From Methanosarcina sp. (lineage in GTDB: Archaea > Halobacteriota > Methanosarcinia > Methanosarcinales > Methanosarcinaceae): DNA of 64,000 bases. Numbering within the stretch: the first letter of the stretch is position 1; each line of letters starts with the position of its first letter. This document shows, one piece after another, positions 34,457 through 42,866 of this stretch. Location: positions 62,001-126,000 of the forward strand of contig NZ_JAQUVZ010000004.1 in assembly GCF_028693135.1 (NCBI RefSeq), read 5' to 3'. A model generated the notes under the pieces. That model ran no database searches. It was given only the letters and a program-made list of their open reading frames with translations, and had not been told where the DNA came from. Position numbers and translations under genes: made by a program.

Positions 34457-35374
34457 TCAGCTTAATCCATTCACAAGTTCCGCATTAACTGCGGTCTTTC
34501 CAACATAAAGCCTGGAAAGGCGATTTGTGCTCCCATCCTCCGGAAACGAAAAGGACAGACTATCGTTTTCAGTGAGTTTAAGGGCATAATCTTCATTTTT
34601 CTCCAGCCCTGCTCCGGTCAGCATTTCGTTAAAATAAGTTTCCCATGCGTCAGGGTGTTCAGTATCTATTGTTAACACGAAGGAGTCCACGTTTCCATCA
34701 TAGAGGGTATCAAAAGCACAATCTTTCAAATAAAAAGAACTGTCTGAGTTTGATGAAAGGGTATCTTCTAAACCCTGGACTTCTACGGCATTAATTAAAA
34801 AGCTGTAGTTTCCAGACGAAACTTCGGAGACACGGATTGAAGGATAAAGTTTCATAACCGACTGCTCTTTCTGCGCAAGAATCAAAGCCCCATTTTCGTA
34901 CTTGAAAGTCTGATCCACATAATACTTATTGTTCGAATGATATGCAATTGTGCCGCAGTTGATGACCGTCTCATTGCCATTTTTCGGAGTTATAGTCATT
35001 TTGCACCGGTTGGTGTTCACTGAAACGACCCCTCTGGACGTCATGGTGCCGATTAGAGGCATCTGCCAGCTTCCAATGTGAAGGGGTATATTCCTGGTTA
35101 TTTTTGGGGCAGAGGAATTTGGGTCTGAAATCAGGAGTAATGTAGTCCTGTCTATTTGTGACTTGAGTTCTGTCATGTCTTCCCATACATTGGCCACGCG
35201 GGAATGTTCTTCATCAGCTTTCCATTCCGGATAATATCCAAGATGGACCACGGAAAAAATTGAAAATACTATTCCTAAAAGCAAAATAGCTGCTATAGCT
35301 GTCGATGAAGCAGATTTTGACTCAATGAAAGGGTCTTTATTTACTCCTATCATTTTATCTCTAATTTCTGTCAT
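34457..35374 (-). CDS. Pilin-like membrane-anchored protein (DUF7289-like)
   Basis: 305-aa paralogue of the genes at 33364 and 40181. It has the N-terminal anchor SKSASSTAIAAILLLGIVFSIFSVV, then YYPEWKADEEHSRVANVWEDM and the same exported layout (VSVNTNRCKMTITPKN, VDQTFKYENGALILAQ, HPDAWETYFNEML, SRLYVGKTAVNAEL). It stops in TGA where the amber-ending paralogue continues. Likely a minor or pseudo-pilin of the local secretion machine; the role is inferred from context. Confidence 0.8.
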   Translation of the reverse strand: MTEIRDKMIGVNKDPFIESKSASSTAIAAILLLGIVFSIFSVVHLGYYPEWKADEEHSRVANVWEDMTELKSQIDRTTLLLISDPNSSAPKITRNIPLHIGSWQMPLIGTMTSRGVVSVNTNRCKMTITPKNGNETVINCGTIAYHSNNKYYVDQTFKYENGALILAQKEQSVMKLYPSIRVSEVSSGNYSFLINAVEVQGLEDTLSSNSDSSFYLKDCAFDTLYDGNVDSFVLTIDTEHPDAWETYFNEMLTGAGLEKNEDYALKLTENDSLSFSFPEDGSTNRLSRLYVGKTAVNAELVNGLS

Positions 35375-35432
35375 GTTTTCCCCAAATCTTCAACCCTACT
35401 CCGTCTTTCTAATATTTTCAATCCCTGTCTGA

Positions 35433-36485
35433 TTACAGGTTTTCTATATGAATTCCTATGAAATCAATCAGAAGGGCTTTATTCCAGTTATTAGAGCCTG
35501 ACTTTGTGCTGGGCACAAACCGGATTTTGATGTTCTCCAGCTCAGTGGTGCTGGACACACTCCCCTCCAAAGGAATGTTCACTGTGTCCATAACCCAGCC
35601 TTTTTCCGATGCAGGTTTTCCATTATATTCCCACGTTTTAATTTGTATCCAATCGCTGGGGTTGCCGTCATTCAGTTCGAGAGCAATCTCATCACTACTT
35701 GAGTCATGTCTCCAATAATCGACCTTTAATGTGGCATTAAAATTTTCGTTAATGCCTAATTCCGAAGCTTTTATTCCAAAAGTGAATTCCTCATATTTGG
35801 AACCCAGAGAACCCTTTGGCGGTATGATCTCTATGAACTGCCCATCTTTCGGCTCGTCGACTGTTATGGTCAGTGCCGAGGCACCGATTTCGTTTATAGC
35901 GCTTCCATTCGGATGAGGGGTTATCCAATCAGGGAGGCTTTTTCCGTTATACTCTTCCTTTTTGATTTCCTCATCCATTTCGATTTCTTCATTTCCGCTC
36001 TGGAGCATAACTCTCTGGATTACCTGATCCGATCCAATGTGTACAAAGTACATGTCAACGGTATCCGTGCTCTTCAGGTCGAGTCCCCTGCTCAGGTTCG
36101 TGTTGATTACAATCTCGTCCCCGACCATCAGGACATTGTTTGTGGCACTGTAGTTAACGCCAGGGTCGGAAGGGTCTGATACATCAAACTCTTCCGGGTG
36201 CCCATTGATGTTGAGAACAATTTTCACATCTTTCAGGTCGATAGCCTCTCCCCCCCTGTGGAAGATCTTTACGGTATTAGTGTCAGTGTCAATTGTTTCC
36301 TGCAGGTCGGCTTTTGGCGTATGAGGGGGATTTGCCGCCTCCTCCTCTGAAAACACGAATGCGGCGATTGAAGCAAAAGCCAGCACAACTATAGCTAACA
36401 TTAGCACCTGGCCTATTACCTCTGAAACTGCCTGGCAGTCCTGGCCAAGTGCCCTGTATTTTTTACCCACCACGATAAACGTCAC
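35433..36485 (-). CDS. Type IV pilin-like protein with long exported domain
   Basis: 350 aa. The N terminus carries QAVSEVIGQVLMLAIVVLAFASIAAFVFS, an archaeal class III pilin signal/anchor (residues about 19-46), then NPPHTPKADLQETIDTDTNTVKIFHRGGEAIDL, an N-terminal pilin domain with FHRGGE. The C-terminal part is beta-rich (KYEEFTFGIKASELGINENFN, LLIDFIGIHIENL). The same length and layout occur in the gene at 41803. Broken copies of its first 70 codons occur at 37305 and 38318. It is divergent from the first of the three plus-strand pilin genes. Confidence 0.85.
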   Translation of the reverse strand: MTFIVVGKKYRALGQDCQAVSEVIGQVLMLAIVVLAFASIAAFVFSEEEAANPPHTPKADLQETIDTDTNTVKIFHRGGEAIDLKDVKIVLNINGHPEEFDVSDPSDPGVNYSATNNVLMVGDEIVINTNLSRGLDLKSTDTVDMYFVHIGSDQVIQRVMLQSGNEEIEMDEEIKKEEYNGKSLPDWITPHPNGSAINEIGASALTITVDEPKDGQFIEIIPPKGSLGSKYEEFTFGIKASELGINENFNATLKVDYWRHDSSSDEIALELNDGNPSDWIQIKTWEYNGKPASEKGWVMDTVNIPLEGSVSSTTELENIKIRFVPSTKSGSNNWNKALLIDFIGIHIENL

Positions 36486-36643
36486 CTTCTTAAAATTTAT
36501 TGCCTAACTTCCTACAATGTTGTTAATTGAATATTAACTTGACTGTCTAATGAAAATTCTTTTTATTTTGGTTAGATATTCCCAGTTTTCAGAATAATAT
36601 TAATCATTCTTAATAAATTAAGTTTGTATGTTCTCTGCAAAAA

Positions 36644-36775
36644 TTTATATAAGAATAAAGAATTGCTTAAAGTAATATCCTAAAAAAATACTAATTGTAA
36701 ATTGTATATTCAAGTGTTAAAAAATTCAGACAGGCTGTCCTGTATGGATGTCTTTAACTCAGGAGGGAGAAACAT
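36644..36775 (+). promoter_or_regulatory. Promoter and hairpin leader of pilin gene 1
   Basis: TTTATATAAG at 36644 is a TATA box. Further down the leader has CAGACAG-GCTGTC-CTGTATG (36727-36746), an imperfect 7-bp hairpin, then GGAGGGAG as RBS 6 nt before the ATG at 36776. The same arrangement precedes the other two copies. Confidence 0.6.
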
Positions 36776-37225
36776 ATGGATCTCAAAAAAATATTCAGGA
36801 ATGACAAGGCAGTGTCCCCGGTTATCGGTGTCGTGCTGATGGTCGCAATCACCGTCATCCTCGCCGCTGCAATCGGTTCATCCGTTTTCGGCCAGGGAAC
36901 TGCCAAATCTGCACCGCAGGCGAATATAGACATTAAAGCAGTAAATCTCGAAGACAACGGAACTATAAAATTCGAACACCTTGGTGGTGACCCCATTCAT
37001 TTCGAGACTGATAATTCCACAACAAAGGTCATGGTATCTGTTAATGGAGGAAACTCTGTTGACCTGAATGCTACTACCCTTGGTACTTTTGATGTTGGTG
37101 ACGTAACGCAAATGGTTCTCAATAGCAACACCACAGCATCTGTGACGTCGGGGGACAGTCTTAACGTCAAGATCATCGATGTACAGACCAAGCAGCTTAT
37201 ATGTGACAGAACTATAAGGTTCTAA
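36776..37225 (+). CDS. Type IV pilin, copy 1 of three
   Basis: 149 aa. The N terminus MDLKKIFRNDKAVSPVIGVVL is an archaeal class III signal/pilin anchor; prepilin peptidase should cut near the Lys-Ala/Val-Ser site. The hydrophobic assembly helix is followed by a globular part ending ITKQ-like (DVQTKQLICDRTIRF). The first 60 residues are nearly identical in copies 2 and 3, while the middle (residues 60-115) varies. Probably a major pilin of the neighbouring machine. RBS GGAGGGAG is strong; a terminator follows. Confidence 0.9.
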   Translation: MDLKKIFRNDKAVSPVIGVVLMVAITVILAAAIGSSVFGQGTAKSAPQANIDIKAVNLEDNGTIKFEHLGGDPIHFETDNSTTKVMVSVNGGNSVDLNATTLGTFDVGDVTQMVLNSNTTASVTSGDSLNVKIIDVQTKQLICDRTIRF

Positions 37226-37236
37226 TCTTAAATGGA

Positions 37237-37280
37237 AAGCACCTTCTTTAGGTGTTATCCTTTTTTTTTTTGTTACTTTT
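37237..37280 (+). terminator. Terminator of pilin gene 1
   Basis: AGCACCT-TCTTT-AGGTGTT followed by ATCC and a run of 12 T. The same hairpin recurs after copies 2 and 3. Confidence 0.8.
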
Positions 37281-37304
37281 TTTGAATCAAGCTTATCTTT
37301 GTGC

Positions 37305-37495
37305 CTCATCATATACCTCTCCTCCCTTGTGGAAGATCCTCATGATATTAGCGCCTGTGTTAATGCTTTCCTGCGGGTCACTTTTGGCGTATGAGGAGGA
37401 TTTACAGCTCCTCCATCGGAGAATACGACCACGGCTATTGAAAAACACATCAGCGTGGCAATCTGGCCAAATGCCCTATATTTTATCCCTCCTCT
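37305..37495 (-). pseudogene. Broken copy of the 350-aa pilin gene (N-terminal part)
   Basis: On the minus strand this region resembles the first 80 codons of the gene at 35433: it retains VFSDGGAVNPPHTPK versus VFSEEEAANPPHTPK, but much of the anchor helix is deleted and the frame breaks after about 15 more codons. No start codon context remains. It is a by-product of the duplication that produced the pilin copies. Confidence 0.75.
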
Positions 37496-37665
37496 ATAAA
37501 AATAATATTCTATAAATTTCTTGCAAAACTTCTTACTATTTTTGTTTATTTTATCTAGTCTTGTCTGTCTGAGAAAACTACTTTTTATTTTGAGGGATTA
37601 CAAGCATATTTCCAAATAATGTTTGCAAATATTTATAAATAAGTTTATAATGTTATCTGCAAAAC

Positions 37666-37795
37666 TTTATATACTAATGAAGAATATCTTTAAGTATAGT
37701 TCTAAAAAAATAAAAATTGTAACTATGGTATTCAAGTGTTAAAATTCAGACAGATTGTCCTGTCTGGATGTATTTGATTTTGGAGGGAGAATCAT
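37666..37795 (+). promoter_or_regulatory. Promoter and hairpin leader of pilin gene 2
   Basis: TTTATATA at 37666-37673 is the TATA box. The leader hairpin is perfect in this copy: CAGACAG-ATTGTC-CTGTCTG (37747-37766), a 7-bp stem; the extra pair relative to copies 1 and 3 supports a selected structure. GGAGGGAG precedes the ATG at 37796. Confidence 0.6.
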
Positions 37796-38233
37796 ATGGA
37801 TTTCAAGAAAATATTTAGGAACGACAAGGCAGTTTCCCCGGTTATCGGTGTCGTGCTGATGGTCGCAATCACCGTTATCCTCGCCGCCGCAATCGGATCA
37901 TCCGTTTTCGGTCAGGGGACTGCCAAATCTGCACCGCAGGCGAACATAGACATTAAAGCAGTAAACGAAACAGGCAACGGAACTATAAAATTTGAACACC
38001 TTGGTGGTGACCCAATTCATTTTGAGTCTGACTCTATGACAAAGGTCATGGGATCTGTCAATGGCGGAAATTCTCACGAAATTTATGCGGTTGCTCTTGA
38101 TACTTTTGATGTCGGTGATGTACAATTAATGGTACTCAATAATGTTTCTGTGAATTCGGGCGACAATCTCAACGTCAAGATCATCGATGTACAGACCAAG
38201 CAGCTTATCTGTGACCGAACTGTAAGATTCTAA
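37796..38233 (+). CDS. Type IV pilin, copy 2 of three
   Basis: 145 aa, MDFKKIFRNDKAVSPVIG at the start. Identical assembly helix to copies 1 and 3; variable middle (NETGNGTIKFEHLGGDP, MGSVNGGNSHEIYAVAL), same C terminus DVQTKQLICDRTVRF. Own promoter, leader hairpin and terminator, so it is an independent transcription unit. Confidence 0.9.
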   Translation: MDFKKIFRNDKAVSPVIGVVLMVAITVILAAAIGSSVFGQGTAKSAPQANIDIKAVNETGNGTIKFEHLGGDPIHFESDSMTKVMGSVNGGNSHEIYAVALDTFDVGDVQLMVLNNVSVNSGDNLNVKIIDVQTKQLICDRTVRF

Positions 38234-38245
38234 ACTCAAATGGAA

Positions 38246-38282
38246 AGCACCTTCTCCAGGTGCTATCTTTTTCCTTTTCTTT
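38246..38282 (+). terminator. Terminator of pilin gene 2
   Basis: AGCACCT-TCTCC-AGGTGCT, a perfect 7-bp stem, followed by ATCTTTTTCCTTTTCTTTTG. Confidence 0.8.
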
Positions 38283-38317
38283 TGTTACTTTTTCTGAATC
38301 AAGCTTCTTTTATGCTT

Positions 38318-38572
38318 CATCATCATAAGCCTCTTCCCTCTTGTGGGAGATCTTTACGGTATTAGCGCCTGTGTTATTGTTTCCTGCAGGTCAGCTTTTG
38401 GTGTATGAGGGGGATTTGCCGCTCCCTCCTCTGAAAACACGAACGCAACTATTGACGAAAAAGCCAGCACAACTATAGCTAACATGAGCACCTGCCCAAT
38501 TATCTTCAAAACTTCCTGGTATTCCTGGTTAAGTTCTCTGTACTTTTTACTATCCTCTGCGACAAATGTCAC
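38318..38572 (-). pseudogene. Truncated copy of the 350-aa pilin gene
   Basis: The frame from 38572 gives 72 aa whose anchor and hinge match the gene at 35433 (IIGQVLMLAIVVLAFSSIVAFVFSEEGAANPPHTPKADLQ in two blocks), then a one-base deletion in the TVKIF region shifts the frame to an early stop at 38354. It keeps an intact anchor, so a short peptide might still be made, but the exported domain is gone. Confidence 0.8.
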
Positions 38573-38732
38573 ATCCTATAAATTTCTTGCCCAACTTATT
38601 ACGATATTTTTGATTTACTAATGTATTGGCGGTCTAAGAAAAGTTCTTTTTATTTTGAGTACTTAATATTTTCTTCCATAATAATATTAACAAAAATTAA
38701 TAAATAATTTCAGAATGTTGCCTGCAAAAATA

Positions 38733-38860
38733 TTTATACAAACAAAGAATATCTTTGAGTGCAGTTATAAAAAATGATGATTGTTAATATGTGTATTCAA
38801 ACGTTAAAATTCAGACAGGCTGTCCTGTATGGATGTCTTTAACTCAGGAGGGAGAAACAT
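38733..38860 (+). promoter_or_regulatory. Promoter and hairpin leader of pilin gene 3
   Basis: TTTATACA at 38733-38740 is a weaker TATA box than in copies 1 and 2. The leader from TTCAGACAGGCTGTCCTG to the ATG at 38861 is almost identical to copy 1, including the RBS GGAGGGAG. Confidence 0.55.
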
Positions 38861-39298
38861 ATGGATCTCAAAAAAATATTCAGGAATGACAAGGCAGTGT
38901 CCCCGGTTATCGGTGTCGTGCTGATGGTCGCAATCACCGTCATCCTCGCCGCTGCAATCGGTTCATCCGTTTTCGGCCAGGGAACTGCCAAATCTGCACC
39001 GCAGGCGAATATAGACATTAAAGCAATAAACGCTACAGGTGGTGGATGGATAAAATTCGAACACCTTGGTGGCGACCCAATTCATTTCGAGTCTAACTCT
39101 ACAACAAAGGTCATGGGCTCTGTCAATGGTGGAAATTCTGATGAAATTTACGCTGTCAATCTCACTACTTTTGATGTCGGTGACGTACAAGTTATGGCAC
39201 TCAACAACGTTACTGTGACGTCAGGTGACAGTCTCAACGTCAAGATCATCGATGTACAGACCAAGCAGCTGATCTGCGACAGAACTCTAAGGTTCTAA
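38861..39298 (+). CDS. Type IV pilin, copy 3 of three
   Basis: 145 aa, starting MDLKKIFRNDKAVSPVIG. DNA identity with copy 1 is near complete over the leader and first 60 codons. The middle region differs (ATGGGWIKFEHLGGDP, NSDEIYAVNLTTF) and the end is DVQTKQLICDRTLRF. The last of the triplet; a terminator follows, then a long non-coding stretch. Confidence 0.9.
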   Translation: MDLKKIFRNDKAVSPVIGVVLMVAITVILAAAIGSSVFGQGTAKSAPQANIDIKAINATGGGWIKFEHLGGDPIHFESNSTTKVMGSVNGGNSDEIYAVNLTTFDVGDVQVMALNNVTVTSGDSLNVKIIDVQTKQLICDRTLRF

Positions 39299-40180
39299 AC
39301 TCAAATGGAAAGCACCTTCTTCAGGTGCTATCCTTTTCCTTTTCTGTTGTTACTTTTTTTGAATTAAGCTTCCTTTTGTGCCTCATCGGATTTTTGAAGT
39401 TTTGTCGATCATTTTACTTGTCGCATCCTACTGTTCCAACTCATTCAAACTTTTATTGAGACGCGCGCGAAAAATAATATGTCGAATTAATCGGTTCTTG
39501 AAGCATATATCTCCTAAATCAACTCTCTTTACAGTGAGGTCAATGAGCTGAAATGAGTCCTCTAAGGCGAGGTTTAATAGTTCTACAGGAAAATACAGCC
39601 GCGAACTGCGTCTTATTGGCGCAGCATCAGGTGGGATATTGTGGAATATCCCCTTGATAGCTAAAACTCTTGTTTTCAGAATTAAAGACTGCCGCAGGAA
39701 TGTAGAATGTTTATTTTTAGTTCATTTTCTGGTCTTTAGATCTTCTATTGTGATAATCCAAGTGTATGCTATCTGCCTTTTTAAATCACTTTCCTGAGCA
39801 CCAGGGGCACGTTTAGGGAAAGATTTTGATCGTGTATCGAGTTCTTTCTGGTGCAAAAATATTTTGAACTTCTTTCTCCAGGATGGGGCTAAAATCATTA
39901 AATTCAAATAAAACCGAAAATGGCATGCATATATATTTTGTTGATAATTTGGGATCATTTTTGCACTTTATAGTGAAATTTTCTCTTCAACTATCGTATT
40001 ATTTTATATGTGTTAACTTTTCTAAAAAAATTAATTAAAATATCCATGTGATTAGTAATTTTTTGTGAATTAAAATAGAAAATTCGAGCTTCAATATTTA
40101 ATGTTTGGAAAAAAATAATAAAAATAGAAATAAAAATTTTCTTTTTGGAGAAACAAATTTTTGCTTATGTCCCCTGCTTA
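39299..40180. other. Long intergenic stretch with possible structured RNA
   Basis: No gene is supported in about 880 bases. Around 39560-39700 the base composition rises and two clean hairpins occur in tandem: CTGCG-N9-CGCAG (39606-39624) and GGGATATT-GTGG-AATATCCC (39633-39652). They could be part of a small RNA or a decayed mobile element. The 78-codon minus frame at 39722-39958 has no RBS or recognisable domain. Confidence 0.4.
39311..39345 (+). terminator. Terminator of pilin gene 3
   Basis: AGCACCT-TCTTC-AGGTGCT followed by ATCCTTTTCCTTTTC, the same element as after copies 1 and 2. Confidence 0.8.
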
Positions 40181-41107
40181 TTAAGTCTCGGTTTCGATTT
40201 TTATCATGGTATTGTAGGCTTCAAAGTTGATAGTTCTATTATTTTTATGGGGGAGAGAAAAGGTGACCAGGTGGGTGCCGGTGCTGAGGTTGTAGTCCGT
40301 GCCGTTCTGGAGGTTAATCTCATTGGTTGAATCTTCAAAATATTTTTCCCAGGCTTCCGGATTTTCTGTGTAGATAGTCAGGTCCACAGAGGTGATGTTG
40401 GCTTTTACAGTTCCGTTTGCATTACTATATTCTCCGTTATAGAGGGTTCCGAAGCCTTCGCATGTCATCCTGACGTCCTCTATGCTATTGCTGGCCAGAA
40501 CTCCGCGGTTCCCTTCCAGGGTTACGGCCCGAACTGAAAGGTTTACTGAGGAGGTATCTCCATTTATCACAATTCCCGGGGAAAGTTTCATCATGGACCT
40601 GTCGTTCCGGGAGACTATGAGAGCTCCGTTTTCGTAGCAGTAAGTTTCGTCTACGTAATGGATGTTAGTAGGACGATATGAGACCGAGCCTGTATAAAAT
40701 AACGTGTTATTGCTGTTGTATCCCACAACATCATCATCTACGACTATTAACATGCCTGAGATGTCGTTGTTTATGGCAAGAGTCCCACCTGTTTTCATGC
40801 CTCCTATGAATGGCACATCACTCCCCCCCATCTCGACCGGGCTGTTCAGCACGAGCCTTGAATTCGGGTTTATCTCGAGCCCTGCTGCCAGAATGTCAAC
40901 GTTAGACTTGAGCCTGGCCATGTCCTGCCATACATCGGACATATGGGCGTATTCTGCGTCTTCTTTCCAGACGGGCACGTAATTAAGCTGGATTGTTGTC
41001 ATTGCGGCAACTACAATTCCGAGCAGCAGGGCTGCGGCAACGGCGACAGCTACCCCGGATTCGGATCTGTAAAAAGAGGATATTGCTTTAAAGCCCCTAT
41101 TTTTCAT
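40181..41107 (-). CDS. Pilin-like membrane-anchored protein (DUF7289-like)
   Basis: 308-aa paralogue of the genes at 34457 and 33364: anchor SESGVAVAVAAALLLGIVVAAMTTIQ, then YVPVWKEDAEYAHMSDVWQDM, and the exported region with ETYCYENGALIVSRND and NPEAWEKYFEDST. Ends in TAA. It follows two pilin-like genes on the same strand (41217 and 41803), so the order pilin / pilin / DUF7289-like repeats the order seen at 36485-33364. Confidence 0.8.
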   Translation of the reverse strand: MKNRGFKAISSFYRSESGVAVAVAAALLLGIVVAAMTTIQLNYVPVWKEDAEYAHMSDVWQDMARLKSNVDILAAGLEINPNSRLVLNSPVEMGGSDVPFIGGMKTGGTLAINNDISGMLIVVDDDVVGYNSNNTLFYTGSVSYRPTNIHYVDETYCYENGALIVSRNDRSMMKLSPGIVINGDTSSVNLSVRAVTLEGNRGVLASNSIEDVRMTCEGFGTLYNGEYSNANGTVKANITSVDLTIYTENPEAWEKYFEDSTNEINLQNGTDYNLSTGTHLVTFSLPHKNNRTINFEAYNTMIKIETET

Positions 41108-41216
41108 TTTCTCCCTCTACTTTTATTTTTTAATTTACATTCAATGCATGTCGTTTTTCTTTCTGGACATCGAGGAGTCCTGTTTGCTCTCCCTGGGAAG
41201 TGTTTACCTCGGAACC

Positions 41217-41702
41217 TTATGGAGCAGTCCAGTTGGAAGCCTCTAAGTATTCGGAGGAAATCTTCAAATTATGGATGATTCCTTTTGAGGGAATATCGAT
41301 CAGGTACACATTTATTTCATCTCCTTCTTTGATGTCGATTCCCCATTCTCCGAATGTGTTAATTTCTATTGTGTCTCCCAGCTTCCATAAGTTCCTGTTT
41401 CCCAGATTCGCATATATCTGGGACGAAGAGTAAATGCTCCGATGCTCATTGATGTTTACTGCAATTTCAAAGGATTCAGTATCAATAAACTCTCCTCCGC
41501 TGTTTACCAGGTAGATTGTATCATCCTGTGCATTCATCCAGCCTTTCACCTGAGTGTGGGGGATGTCAGCTGCTCCGTCGTATGAAAAAACGAAAACGGC
41601 AATTGAGCTGAGAATGAGAACTGATATTGTCGTCATGAGCACCTCCCCCATGACATCTGAAACGGCACTGGAGTTTTTAATGAGTTTTTTCACATCTAAC
41701 AA
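41217..41702 (-). CDS. Type IV pilin-like protein, short form
   Basis: 161 aa with anchor SAVSDVMGEVLMTTISVLILSSIAVFVFS and the hinge DIPHTQVKGWMNAQDDTIYLVNSGGEFIDTESFEIAVNIN seen in the longer pilins (in shorter blocks). It lacks the long C-terminal beta domain of the 350-aa proteins. Lies about 100 nt after the gene at 41803 on the same strand. Confidence 0.8.
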   Translation of the reverse strand: MLDVKKLIKNSSAVSDVMGEVLMTTISVLILSSIAVFVFSYDGAADIPHTQVKGWMNAQDDTIYLVNSGGEFIDTESFEIAVNINEHRSIYSSSQIYANLGNRNLWKLGDTIEINTFGEWGIDIKEGDEINVYLIDIPSKGIIHNLKISSEYLEASNWTAP

Positions 41703-41802
41703 GCTGATCCCTCCATCCCATATTGATTCCCAAGTACCTTTCGTAAATATTTGAATCGCTCTTTTTAATATAGTCCTGATTAAATCCTGTCTCGAAATTC
41801 TG

Positions 41803-42855
41803 TCAAGAATCTAATTCACTCTCGGTGCTTGTTTGTTCTACCCATAAGGCCAGATAATCGATGCTTATCTGTTTCTTCGAACTTGGATTTGCTGTAGTTG
41901 ATGCTTCTATCCGTACTTTGAAATTCGCCAGGTCATCATATGTATTGATGTGATCTGTCAGATTGATACTTTTGAACACGAAATTACTGTTTGCTGCATT
42001 GTCTGTAACTGGGTTGTAGATAGGTTCTGTGTAGTATACCCATTTTCCATTTCCATATTCGTCGATATCATAGAATTTGAGTTGAATTTCTTTTATGGAG
42101 CTATCATGACAATAATATCTTATCACGAGGGTTATGTTACAGAAAGTATCATCCTGTCTTATCCCGTGCGCTATGGGATTGAATCCGAAATCGAATTCCT
42201 GATATTTACTGGGGTTTATCGCATCTTCCGGAGGGTAATGAGTGGTACACTTTTTGTTTTCGTTGTCATCACCTTTCGCGTCTTCTGTATTACTATCTGA
42301 AGCATGGGCCTGTTTATTGTCCCCATAGCCTCCGGATGTATCCGTTATATCTCCCATCGGGGTGAGCCATGTTGCTAAACCGGCTCTCTTTTGGAACTCT
42401 GTAGTAAGCCTGCTTTTCTGGATCAATTCGTTTGATGGGGTATCGACCAGAAATAACTCCACTTCATCGCTATTTTTTAGGTTAACTGTCCACATGGTCA
42501 TTGTATTGATTTCAATAGTCTCCCCTACTTCCCAGGCGCTGCTGTTTCCCAGGCTTTCGTAAATTTGAGAAGATGTGTACACATACTTCTTGCCGTTAAT
42601 GTTTACTATTATCTCGGCATCTTCGGCTCTTATGGGCTCTCCTCCACTGTGTTTCAGGTAAATCGTGTCTGTGGAAGTGTCCATAATTTCCTGGACATTC
42701 GTATGGGGGATATCGATAGGCCCTTCCTGTGAAAATACGAAAACACTCAATGAGCTGAGCATGATCACTGCTATGCCTACGAGAAGGACCTGCCCCATTA
42801 CTTCCGAAACCGCGTGCTCGTCAGATGTTATCTTTTTTTCAGTTCGGTTAAGCAA
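41803..42855 (-). CDS. Type IV pilin-like protein with long exported domain
   Basis: 350 aa with anchor HAVSEVMGQVLLVGIAVIMLSSLSVFVFSQEG and pilin domain DIPHTNVQEIMDTSTDTIYLKHSGGEPI. A hydrophilic linker (NKQAHASDSNTEDAKGDDNENK) leads to a beta-rich C domain ending SIDYLALWVEQ, the same position as the end of the gene at 35433. It starts 11 nt after the TadC-like gene, so it belongs to that operon. Confidence 0.83.
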   Translation of the reverse strand: MLNRTEKKITSDEHAVSEVMGQVLLVGIAVIMLSSLSVFVFSQEGPIDIPHTNVQEIMDTSTDTIYLKHSGGEPIRAEDAEIIVNINGKKYVYTSSQIYESLGNSSAWEVGETIEINTMTMWTVNLKNSDEVELFLVDTPSNELIQKSRLTTEFQKRAGLATWLTPMGDITDTSGGYGDNKQAHASDSNTEDAKGDDNENKKCTTHYPPEDAINPSKYQEFDFGFNPIAHGIRQDDTFCNITLVIRYYCHDSSIKEIQLKFYDIDEYGNGKWVYYTEPIYNPVTDNAANSNFVFKSINLTDHINTYDDLANFKVRIEASTTANPSSKKQISIDYLALWVEQTSTESELDS

Positions 42856-42866
42856 AGAAATCCCCC

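Noticed and set aside
37252-37515. 87-codon plus-strand frame after pilin gene 1
   Set aside because: It starts in the terminator T-run and is antisense to a recognisable pseudogene fragment of the 350-aa pilin.
39722-39958. 78-codon minus-strand frame
   Set aside because: No RBS, no recognisable domain and AT-rich surroundings; possibly debris of a mobile element but not supportable as a gene.
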